Shown one piece after another: positions 54,632 to 61,835 of a stretch of 64,000 bases of DNA (within the stretch, counting starts at the first letter, position 1; each line of letters starts with the position of its first letter). A model generated the notes under the pieces. It was not told the origin of the DNA and made no database searches. It saw only the letters and a list, made by a program, of their open reading frames with translations. A program made the position numbers and the translations under genes. The stretch is from Bacillus sp. 491mf (GTDB taxonomy: Bacteria > Bacillota > Bacilli > Bacillales > Bacillaceae_G), in contig NZ_FOLV01000001.1 in NCBI RefSeq assembly GCF_900112415.1, forward strand, positions 186,001 through 250,000, written 5' to 3'.

Positions 54632-54964
54632 GCAATTATATGTATTCATTCATGTAAGGAGTATATATGAATAGTATCTGATAGACAGTGTAATAAGAAA
54701 GAATCTTAAGAACGAAAGGATTTAAAAGAAGACTTCGGTATTGGCGGAGTCTTCTTTCTCATGTTCATGAATTTATATATTACAAGAAAAAGGAAAAAAA
54801 TACTATGTGTCGAAAATAAGATGATGAAGGATGTCGTATCAAAAAGATAATAAAGTGAAACGCCTTTATTAGTTTTTATTATTACATTTTTTAATTAGGG
54901 GTAAGCGTTTGGAAAAATATAAGTAGATTGTAACAGAAATAACGAAGGACTTGGGAGGGAAAAA
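54632..54964. other. Intergenic region after pyrE
   Basis: Holds a second hairpin, AAAGAAGACT / AGTCTTCTTT (54725-54734, 54748-54757), with a weak T-run, and ATAAAGTGAAAC at 54850, the end motif of the short repeats. A TTGGGAGGG ribosome site precedes the next gene. No other gene seen. Confidence 0.5.
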
Positions 54965-55870
54965 ATGAATAATGATCGATTTAAAACAATAGAAGCAGTA
55001 CGAGAAGGAAAAAAGAAAGTACATCCAATTTTAGCGGTGATATTAACAATTTTATTTTTAGTTTTAGGTGAATTGTTTATGCTCTTTATGTTGTTTTTAC
55101 CGAAGGCAAGAACGACCTTTATGGAGGGGATATATCTTGATTTAGAAATGGTATTAACATTTGGAGGAACAATTTTAATTGTATTTTTATGGGTTCGATT
55201 TGTGGAGAAAAGACCATTTTCATCCATTGGTCTTTGGAAAGGACAATGGATAAAAAAGTATTTGCGCGGAGCTTTGCTAGGATTTATATTCATATCAATA
55301 CCAGTTGTATTTCTTGTTATAACAGGAGCTGTACAGTTGCAAATACAACATATTACAACGACAGGTATATTTAGTATATTCGGATCTTTAGTTGCATTTT
55401 TAATACAAGGAGCCGCAGAAGAGGTTGTAGTACGAGGGTGGTTGTTTCCTGTTATATCTGTAAGAAGCCGCATATGGATTGGGGTGGTTGTAACTTCAAT
55501 TCTATTTGGTTTTCTTCATTTATTTAACCCTGATATTACAATTCTTTCAATATTAAATATCATATTAGTTGGTGTATTTGCGGCATTTTATGTATTAAAA
55601 GAGGGTAGTCTTTGGGGGATTTGTGCTTGGCATTCTATATGGAACTGGGCTCAATATAATGTATATGGTTTTGCGGTGAGTGGAACAACGGCATATTCTA
55701 CACCATTATTTAAATCGGTTACGAGTGGTCCCAACCTATTACATGGTGGAGCATTCGGAATCGAAGGAAGTATGATTACGACAATTATGCTTGCAGTTGT
55801 TTCGTTCGGACTATGGAGACAACTATGGGGAAGAAAGGGAAACAGCATAATGCTAGATCATAATAGGTGA
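54965..55870 (+). CDS. CPBP family intramembrane metalloprotease
   Basis: 301 residues with about eight membrane segments. CAAX/bacteriocin-processing (ABI) family: motif 1 EEVVVRGW at residues 152-159, motif 2 FGFLHLFN with His 185, and motif 3 WHSIWNW with His 223 and Asn 227. Function in Bacillus is generally unknown; relatives serve in self-immunity to bacteriocins or prenyl-protein processing. Lies between the pyrE terminator and a repeat in an accessory patch. Confidence 0.88.
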   Translation: MNNDRFKTIEAVREGKKKVHPILAVILTILFLVLGELFMLFMLFLPKARTTFMEGIYLDLEMVLTFGGTILIVFLWVRFVEKRPFSSIGLWKGQWIKKYLRGALLGFIFISIPVVFLVITGAVQLQIQHITTTGIFSIFGSLVAFLIQGAAEEVVVRGWLFPVISVRSRIWIGVVVTSILFGFLHLFNPDITILSILNIILVGVFAAFYVLKEGSLWGICAWHSIWNWAQYNVYGFAVSGTTAYSTPLFKSVTSGPNLLHGGAFGIEGSMITTIMLAVVSFGLWRQLWGRKGNSIMLDHNR

Positions 55871-55895
55871 GAAATGGATGATGCGATCATCTGTC

Positions 55896-56080
55896 TATAT
55901 AAATATCAATTGAAAAACCAATAGAAAACCATTCTATTTAGGAGGGAGAGGGGATCCGGCCATGCAGAGAAGCGGATCCTCCCATATGCAAGTGTTAAAG
56001 TGAGTGCAGGTTAGTTTTCGTTGTACATAATAGGGATTTATATATCGAATGTCGAAAAAATTAAAATAAACTTATATATC
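55896..56080 (+). repeat. Longer intergenic repeat, copy C (shortened)
   Basis: 185 bp related to copies A and B with an internal deletion. GGATCC ... GGATCC replaces the paired arms seen in the others, and the 3' block ATGTCGAAAAAATTAAAATA includes a perfect Spo0A box (56050-56056). It ends a few bases before the partial pyrE copy. Confidence 0.65.
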
Positions 56081-56085
56081 CAAAA

Positions 56086-56215
56086 GCAAAAGGTCATAGT
56101 AAAGGAAACCAGATTGAAGGTAAAGTAGAAAAAGAGATGATTGGCGAAGCAGAAACGAAGAAACTACAAAAATGGCGTAAAAATCCAGCTGACGAGGCTT
56201 GGATTACAGCGTAAT
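56086..56215 (+). pseudogene. Partial pyrE copy with in-frame internal deletion
   Basis: Starts at the pyr[15 protein letters not shown] region and then jumps to [22 protein letters not shown] and the stop. Relative to pyrE it lacks 216 bp (72 codons) exactly between two GCAGAAAAAGG direct repeats, so the loss probably arose by recombination between them. The remaining 43 codons stay in frame. Followed by a copy of the pyrE terminator. Confidence 0.88.
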
Positions 56216-56220
56216 GATAA

Positions 56221-56262
56221 AGAAAACACGACCGTGGGGGGGAACGCGGTCGTGTTTTTTTA
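56221..56262 (+). terminator. Second copy of the pyrE terminator
   Basis: AAAACACGACCG / CGGTCGTGTTTT stem with two extra G in the loop and a T-run; nearly identical to 54595-54631. Confidence 0.88.
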
Positions 56263-56324
56263 TACATAATAGTAGAGGGGGAGTTATATTTGTGCGGTTA
56301 TGTTATTTCTAACATGTTGTTTTT

Positions 56325-57249
56325 TATAATGGAAGAAATCATAATGTATTTGATATTGGAAACGTTGTTCGTTATCAAGTCGGCAATAGCGCGGCGGGCC
56401 AATTTACGTATGACCACACAAAGAAACTGACAAACTTACAAATAGGCACAAAAGATTCACAGCGTATTTTAGAAGAATCCTATACGTATGACGCAACAAG
56501 TAACCGCACCGCAATCGAACGCAAAAACGGTGACAAAACAGAAAAAACAACATATGCATATGATTCTATTAATCAACTAACAAAAGAAGCATTACAAAAT
56601 GGTACAATGAAAGAATACAGCTATGACGGCTTTGGAAACCGCACAAACGCACAAGTAACAGAAGCAGGACAGCTGTATCAACAACTGTATTTAACGACGG
56701 CAACCAGATAACGAAATTTGGCAACGAATCCCTAACATATGACGCAAAAGGCATCGCCGCAGAGAATCCATTTGGCTATGCGGGATATATGTATGATGAA
56801 GAAATTGGGATGTATTATTTAATTGCGAGATATTACAATCCAACTCATGGTGTGTTCTTGTCTGTGGATCCAGATCCGGGTGATGAGGATGATCCGATTA
56901 CGCAGAATGGGTATACGTATGGGAATAACAATCCGGTGATGATGGTGGATCCGTAATGGCTAGTTCAAAATTTTTGCAACCATAATGGGAAGCAACGAAA
57001 TCGTATGGCAAATATCAAAATAAATCCAAATGGCTAGTTCAGCAAAGTGCAAATTTAAAATCTAAAAAAGGAAAAATATTGTCTAGAGTACAAAGTAAAG
57101 CAAATGCTAGGCAATTTCAAAAAGTGAGTATTCGATTGGCTGGAAAAGTAGGAAGGAAAACCTTATTAGGTCCGATTGGTTGGGCATCGGATGCTTATGT
57201 ATTTTATAAAGATTTTAGGAAAGGACGGAAATCTTATAGGAAAAGGTGA
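56325..57249 (+). pseudogene. Broken Rhs/WapA-type gene with toxin-like C-terminal tail
   Basis: Translates in three pieces. Piece 1 (frame open 56313-56707) shows YD repeats such as ESYTYDATSNRTA and KEYSYDGFGNRT. A frameshift near 56670 moves to piece 2, with the Rhs core end GYAGYMYDEEIGMYYLIARYYN and YGNNNPVMMVDP, ending in TAA at 56954. Piece 3 (third frame, 56986-57249, after another stop) is a basic 87-residue tail (TKSYGKYQNKSKWLVQQ ... DFRKGRKSYRKR), where a polymorphic toxin would sit. The 5' part of the gene is missing, and an internal deletion joins YDAKG directly to IAAENPFG. TGGCTAGTTCA occurs on both sides of the tail junction. Confidence 0.85.
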
Positions 57250-57253
57250 TTAA

Positions 57254-57505
57254 ATGATAGATAGCGATGAAACAATAATTTGGATATATGGGATTATTAT
57301 AGGAGTTATTTTTGGTGGAGGTTGCATACTAACAATAGTTAAAAATAAAACATATATACTATTTTTATTTTTTATTCCTTTTATAATTCTATATTTACTA
57401 TACTTCACATCATTATCTTTTATCCCCATATTATTTCGTTTGTTGATATTTGGAGGATCCTTTATCTTAGTTTACATTGTCGTATACTGGTTTGAAACAC
57501 GTTAA
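57254..57505 (+). CDS. Small membrane protein, candidate immunity protein
   Basis: 83 residues with three hydrophobic segments (about 8-27, 31-50, 55-78) and an acidic start MIDSDETI. Ribosome site AAAGGTGAT in the end of the Rhs tail, 4 bases after its stop. Position directly behind an Rhs toxin tail is where an immunity gene belongs, and it is intact while the toxin gene is broken. I recognise no family; immunity role is inference. Confidence 0.6.
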   Translation: MIDSDETIIWIYGIIIGVIFGGGCILTIVKNKTYILFLFFIPFIILYLLYFTSLSFIPILFRLLIFGGSFILVYIVVYWFETR

Positions 57506-57645
57506 GTATATAGAAAAATAACCAAAATAAAGAAATTTGAAACGACAATAAATCAAAGTGGTAGCGAGGACGCATAGAATAATTTCTTAAAGTGTGATAC
57601 GGAAAGGTATTGCAGCAGAGAACCATAATAGTAGGGGAATCGATA

Positions 57646-57684
57646 CATTTAAATCTAGCTGATAAAGCTTGGATTACAGCATAA
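57646..57684 (+). pseudogene. Third, decayed copy of the pyrE 3' end
   Basis: AAATCTAGCTGATAAAGCTT then GGATTACAGCATAATAA matches the last 13 codons of pyrE (AAATCCAGCTGACGAGGCTT ...) with substitutions, including an in-frame stop. Closer to the 56161 copy (GGATTACAGC) than to pyrE (GGGTTACAGC). Confidence 0.75.
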
Positions 57685-57686
57685 TA

Positions 57687-57728
57687 AGAAAAAACACGAC
57701 TGTGTGGGGGAAATCAGTCGTGTTTTTT
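57687..57728 (+). terminator. Third copy of the pyrE terminator
   Basis: AAAAACACGACTG pairs with CAGTCGTGTTTTTT; one compensatory base pair has changed relative to the other two copies. Confidence 0.82.
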
Positions 57729-57816
57729 ATATTGCATTCATGAACAATAAAATTATTTGTTTTAAAATTCAGAGAAAATAAAAGAGAGGTGCAGTGATCA
57801 TTATCAATTAATCTTA

Positions 57817-58269
57817 TTATAAAAAATAAGGCAGGTAATAAAATATGCCAATGCCAATACTTGCAGTTGATAAAATAATCGTACCAAATACAAGAGGATT
57901 TAAAGAAAGGCGGAATACTGTTACTGATCCTAAATCTACACCACCGCTATAATATTTATCTGCAATTTTAGCATTATTTCTTTGAATCGTAACGAAATAG
58001 GGAATAAGCCAAACGCAACATAATAATAAAATACTTCCCATAACTAAACTTTCTAAGACAGATACTTTGAAAAAAATTGAGAAGCGCCATATCACAAGTA
58101 ATTCGAATAAGATGGTTATGGCTGTTAAGAGTATCTTTCTCCACTTTGCACTAAACTTTTTAAAAATAGTTGCATTAAGAAATTGCTCGGTTTTATCCCA
58201 TGCAAATGCTAACAAGAAGAGGCAACAAACAAAAATGAGAGTGACTAGAAATTTTAATAATGAGACCAT
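57817..58269 (-). CDS. Membrane protein of unknown function
   Basis: 150 residues with four hydrophobic segments (about 4-24, 45-64, 72-95, 122-147) and a loop with RNNAKIADKYYSGGVDLG. Ribosome site AAAGGAAT precedes the ATG at 58269. No family recognised and no catalytic motif. Reverse strand to the pyr side, perhaps the edge of the accessory patch. Confidence 0.65.
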   Translation of the reverse strand: MVSLLKFLVTLIFVCCLFLLAFAWDKTEQFLNATIFKKFSAKWRKILLTAITILFELLVIWRFSIFFKVSVLESLVMGSILLLCCVWLIPYFVTIQRNNAKIADKYYSGGVDLGSVTVFRLSLNPLVFGTIILSTASIGIGIFYYLPYFL

Positions 58270-58329
58270 ATGTTATTCCTTTCTTTTACGGTTTTATAAT
58301 AGGTAGTCTAAATATTCGTACTAGAGCGT

Positions 58330-59010
58330 TTATGTAAGTATATGAATTAATTCATACAACGATTGTATGGTAAGAACACTACATTGTTGTTTTTTATTAC
58401 TTCGATCTAGCCATATTCCATGCATACCAGCTTTTTTACTGCTGAGGGCATCTGTTTCTAAGCGATCACCAATGTAATAGCAATCTTGAATTTGACATTT
58501 GGCTTTCATACTAGCTGTTTGAAAGATAGCTATATTAGGTTTTGCCACACCTATTTCACTAGAAGTGATAACGGGATCGAAATAATGTAAGATATGTAAA
58601 CGATGTAGTTTTTCAATTTGTTGTTCATAATTCCCATTACTAATAATTCCTAATGGATAACCTTTTTGTTTTAAGCTATCTAGTACATAGACTACATCTT
58701 TATACACTGTCCAGTTTTCTATATATAAGGATAAATATAGGCTGAATTTCTCATCAGCTTCTTCATTCGTTAAGAGAACGCCATACTTTTGAAAAAGGTG
58801 TAGCATTCGCAATCTTTGTTGTTCTTGAAACGATAATGTATTGGATAAAAATTGATTAAAGTATTGTTCAGAGAGTTGGTTCCATAGTTTGCTAGCTTCA
58901 AATTCTTTACCAGAAAAAATAGGATTATGCTCGCGAAAGAAGTCAAGAATACCATTTTTTTCAGCGAGCTCATAATCAAGTAAAGTACCATCAATATCAA
59001 AGAAAATCAT
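58330..59010 (-). CDS. HAD family hydrolase
   Basis: 226 residues from ATG 59010 (MIFFDIDGTLLDY), preceded by GAAGGAG. Motif I DIDGT (5-9, nucleophile Asp 5), helical cap, motif II ISNGN (Ser), Lys in GVAKPN and motif IV YIGDRLETD. Subfamily IA phosphatase like YjjG/YfnB; substrate unknown. Lies 35 bases downstream of the small membrane gene, possibly one transcript. Confidence 0.88.
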   Translation of the reverse strand: MIFFDIDGTLLDYELAEKNGILDFFREHNPIFSGKEFEASKLWNQLSEQYFNQFLSNTLSFQEQQRLRMLHLFQKYGVLLTNEEADEKFSLYLSLYIENWTVYKDVVYVLDSLKQKGYPLGIISNGNYEQQIEKLHRLHILHYFDPVITSSEIGVAKPNIAIFQTASMKAKCQIQDCYYIGDRLETDALSSKKAGMHGIWLDRSNKKQQCSVLTIQSLYELIHILT

Positions 59011-59045
59011 GAATAATGCTCCTTCAGTAACATGTAATGACATAG

Positions 59046-59300
59046 TTAATGCTTTTTATCTACTTCTTTTTTCTCTTTTTCAAATAATAGTGTTATATAA
59101 GAAACAAGAAATGAAAAAATACTATACATCCCGACCCAAAAGAAAAATGATCGATTAAATAAGGTTACTGCCAAAATAAGAAAAATCGCAAACGTAATAA
59201 TAGGCATTACATAATATGTTTTTGTAACCCGTGTACCAATAACAGAAAAAATAAAGACAAGCAATGGACAAACAAGTAATACGAATGCAAATTCACTCAT
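59046..59300 (-). CDS. Small membrane protein (possibly DUF2651)
   Basis: 84 residues, three hydrophobic segments and a charged KEKKEVDKKH tail. Pattern and size recall the DUF2651/YbeF group of Bacillus membrane proteins, but I am not certain. Ribosome site AAGAGGACAGCAC before the ATG. No known function. Confidence 0.6.
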   Translation of the reverse strand: MSEFAFVLLVCPLLVFIFSVIGTRVTKTYYVMPIITFAIFLILAVTLFNRSFFFWVGMYSIFSFLVSYITLLFEKEKKEVDKKH

Positions 59301-59323
59301 GTGCTGTCCTCTTTTCTATCAAA

Positions 59324-59381
59324 TTATTCCGCTATTCGTGGGCAGTAAATAAGACCCCCACTGATGGAAGTTTCACTTTAT
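59324..59381. repeat. Short TTTAT-type repeat
   Basis: From ATTATTCCGCTATTCGTGGG to GGAAGTTTCACTTTAT (TTTAT 59377-59381). The right edge touches the stop of the reverse MOSC gene, as at 1146 and 6401. Confidence 0.75.
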
Positions 59382-60055
59382 TATTTTCCTGTTAAACGTT
59401 TTTCTGTACTCGTTTCTTTTCCTTCTAATCGCTTCGTAAATGTGTTACGCCAGCTTTCTGATAAAGAATCAACTGCTAATATGCGTTGTATACCTTCAAT
59501 ATTTTGTTTATCGCGGTGCATGATTTCATTTGCGAAGGCTATTGTGATGTGGTGTTTATTATGTTCTATTAATATTATTTCATCAGAAGGGGAAACAGTT
59601 CCTTCTGTTAGCACTCTTACATAAAAGCCAGTAAATCCTGTATTTTGCACAAGAAGCGGGAAGTCTTTTCGATTGTAGCGATAAGATAGTTTATAGCAAG
59701 GTTGTCTCGGCTGTGTTACTTGAACGAGCGCTTCTCCTATTTTATATATATCACCAATGCATACATCTGATTCCAGTAATCCTGTTACTGTTAAATTTTC
59801 TCCGAATGCTCCGTATGGAAGTTGCTGCGTTAGCTCTTGTTCCCAATATGGATAATGTTCAAAGGCATATATACAAACAGCTTTATCTTTTCCGCCGTGA
59901 TGCTTTAAATCAGCCTGACCGTCGCCTTCGAAGTTAAGTGTCGATAAATATAATGGTTTATTAATACTTTCTTTAAACAAACCAGTTTCAATTTCTTTCC
60001 CTTGAAACTGGAATTTTTGCGGTGTCCCGATATTGAGGGAAATGATGTGTGGCAT
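59381..60055 (-). CDS. MOSC domain protein (YiiM-like)
   Basis: 224 residues, AAAGGAG site. MOSC domain with DLKHHGGKDKAV (49-60), GAFGENLTV (82-90) and the conserved Cys 120 in QPRQPCYKL, which binds molybdenum cofactor sulfur in relatives. A C-terminal 3-alpha domain (SLSESWRNTFTKRLEG) makes it YiiM-like; YiiM-type enzymes detoxify N-hydroxylated base analogues. Physiological substrate here unknown. Confidence 0.9.
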   Translation of the reverse strand: MPHIISLNIGTPQKFQFQGKEIETGLFKESINKPLYLSTLNFEGDGQADLKHHGGKDKAVCIYAFEHYPYWEQELTQQLPYGAFGENLTVTGLLESDVCIGDIYKIGEALVQVTQPRQPCYKLSYRYNRKDFPLLVQNTGFTGFYVRVLTEGTVSPSDEIILIEHNKHHITIAFANEIMHRDKQNIEGIQRILAVDSLSESWRNTFTKRLEGKETSTEKRLTGK

Positions 60056-60330
60056 AATAATAACTCCTTTCTATCTTTATATATGGTTTATATTACCATG
60101 AAATGAGATAAGGATTACATGCTTTGTAGGAAAATTCATACATTTTTGAATGGATTAAAGCAGAGGTCATAAGTGGTATGAAGAAGTATGAATCCCCCAG
60201 TAGGGTCAACTGTTTAAAATAGGAGAACAATTTCACTCACCGTAATGGAATAAGTACGACATACAAAAAACATAATGAATGAATGTTATAATGAAAGTAA
60301 TTCTATAAATAGAAAATAAAGGAGGTTTTT
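60056..60330 (+). promoter_or_regulatory. Intergenic region; extended -10 before 60331
   Basis: TGTTATAAT (TATAAT 60287-60292) is an extended -10 about 38 bases before the next gene; the -35 is weak. Nothing else recognised. Confidence 0.4.
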
Positions 60331-60711
60331 ATGGCAAAAAAAATAGGTTTTTACGGTTTAATGGCTAGTTTAATTTTATCTATTATTTTAACTCATCTAA
60401 TTGCAGATAATTGGATAAACATTGTTTTTATTGCTGGAATTATTTTTGCTTTGCTATACAGGTGGGAGGATATTCGAAATTTAAGTAAGAAAAAGAAACT
60501 AATTTTTACGATTGAATTTATTATTTTGGTACCGACTGTAGCATTTCTATTAATAGCAGGTCAGAAAAAAATGGCTGCTATGTCACTTTTTCAAGAGTGG
60601 TTATTTTTAGCGAAATTCATTTATATATTTGTAATTTTAATTGTTTCTGGAATGATTGTTTCCAAAGTAAATAGAAAGTTATTATTACATGATGATACAT
60701 TTCGTGTATAA
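60331..60711 (+). CDS. Membrane protein of unknown function
   Basis: 126 residues, strong AAAGGAGG site. Four hydrophobic segments (about 5-22, 28-44, 58-77, 88-108) and a short cytoplasmic tail with basic residues. No motif or family recognised. Stands alone before the T-box array. Confidence 0.7.
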   Translation: MAKKIGFYGLMASLILSIILTHLIADNWINIVFIAGIIFALLYRWEDIRNLSKKKKLIFTIEFIILVPTVAFLLIAGQKKMAAMSLFQEWLFLAKFIYIFVILIVSGMIVSKVNRKLLLHDDTFRV

Positions 60712-60763
60712 AAAATATTGCTTTTTTACCTTATTTATTATAGGATAATCATTAAGTAAATAA

Positions 60764-61012
60764 GATAAGCGATGAATGGAATAAAGTAGTGTATGTTCTC
60801 CCTGTTAAAGAGAGCTGGCGGTTGGTGTAAGTCAGTACATAGAACAACATGAATTACAATCCAGGAGCATCTTCTTCGAGCGAATAGTAAGGGGAAGACG
60901 GTGAAGAGCCGTTATAGAGAATGAAGAGATTGACATATAAAGTTTGTCAATAATTAGGGTGGTACCGCGAATAAAATCGTCCCTACTGATTAATTTCAGT
61001 AGGGGTTTTTTG
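60764..61012 (+). promoter_or_regulatory. Tyr-type T-box 1 of 3
   Basis: Full T-box: stem I, specifier loop GAATTACAATCC with codon TAC (Tyr) at 60855-60857, AGGGTGGTACCGCG at 60956-60969, terminator CCCTACTGA / TCAGTAGGG with T-run (60981-61012). The TAC assignment uses the same register as the ATC of the ileS T-box. Confidence 0.92.
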
Positions 61013-61036
61013 TATTTTCATAACAACTAAATAATA

Positions 61037-61287
61037 GATAAGCGATGAATGGAATAGAGTAGTGTATGTTCTCCCTGTTAAAGAGAGCTGGCGGTTGGTG
61101 TAAGTCAGTACATAGAACAACATGAATTACAATCCAGGAGCATCTTCTTCGAGCGAATAGTAAGGGGAAGACGGTGAAGAGCCGTTATAGAGAATGAAGA
61201 GATTGACATATAAAGTTTGTCAATAATTAGGGTGGTACCGCGAATAAAATCGTCCCTACTGATTAATTTTCAGTAGGGATTTTTTGT
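61037..61287 (+). promoter_or_regulatory. Tyr-type T-box 2 of 3
   Basis: Nearly identical to copy 1 (273 bp downstream). TAC at 61128-61130, T-box sequence at 61229-61242, terminator at 61254-61286. Confidence 0.92.
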
Positions 61288-61310
61288 ATTTTCATAACAA
61301 CTAAATAATA

Positions 61311-61560
61311 GATAAGCGATGAATGGAATAGAGTAGTGTATGTTTTCCCTGTTAAAGAGAGCTGGCGGTTGGTGTAAGTCAGTACATAGAACAACATGAA
61401 TTACAATCCAGGAGCATCTTCTTCGAGCGAATAGTAAGGGGAAGACGGTGAAGAGCCGTTATAGAGAATGAAGAGATTGACATATAAAGTTTGTCAATAA
61501 CTAGGGTGGTACCGCGAATAAAATCGTCCCTACTGATTAATTTCAGTAGGGATTTTTTAT
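61311..61560 (+). promoter_or_regulatory. Tyr-type T-box 3 of 3
   Basis: 274 bp after copy 2, differing at only a few bases (for example GTTTTCC for GTTCTCC). TAC at 61402-61404, T-box sequence at 61503-61516, terminator 61528-61559. Confidence 0.92.
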
Positions 61561-61721
61561 TTACTTTTTAAATAGAAGTACTTAAATGTATGAATGATGA
61601 TGCTTTTAAGAGGCCTAATTGTGGATAAGACTGACAGGCCGTTATTTAAAAAATGAATTTAGCTAGTATAAATCAATTCATTCACCAAGTACCAATAGAA
61701 ATGTAAAGGAGGTGAATAGCT

Positions 61722-61835
61722 ATGGAAGATGGCTATTACTATGTAAAATCACTTGCAAAACAACTTGGGAAATTAAGAACAGAAAGAGGAGAACAGAATG
61801 AAGAAAGATGGTTTAAAGAAAGAGTTATTACCTAG
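61722..61835 (+). CDS. Possible 37-residue Tyr-rich leader peptide
   Basis: A near-perfect ribosome site (AAAGGAGGTGAA) precedes an ATG and the sequence MEDGYYYVKSLAKQLGKLR, with three consecutive Tyr codons (TAT TAC TAT). The frame differs from that of the permease and overlaps its first 38 bases, so permease translation could be coupled to it. Too short to classify; may be a regulator peptide for tyrosine supply, or chance. Confidence 0.5.
   Translation: MEDGYYYVKSLAKQLGKLRTERGEQNEERWFKERVIT

Larger units (their letters stand above)
57506..57816. other. Intergenic region with Rhs and pyrE relics
   Basis: 57594-57623 resembles 56736-56766 of the Rhs fragment (AAAGGTATTGCAGCAGAGAA versus AAAGGCATCGCCGCAGAGAA), suggesting a second Rhs scrap. 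The third pyrE tail follows. No intact gene. Confidence 0.5.

Noticed and set aside
54725-54757. Hairpin AAAGAAGACT/AGTCTTCTTT as a firm second terminator of pyrE
   Set aside because: The following T-run is weak (CTCATG); kept only as a note in the intergenic entry.
60764-61560. Repeats as a CRISPR array
   Set aside because: Three 250-bp units each with AGGGTGGTACCGCG and a terminator are T-boxes; there are no short spaced repeats anywhere in the window.
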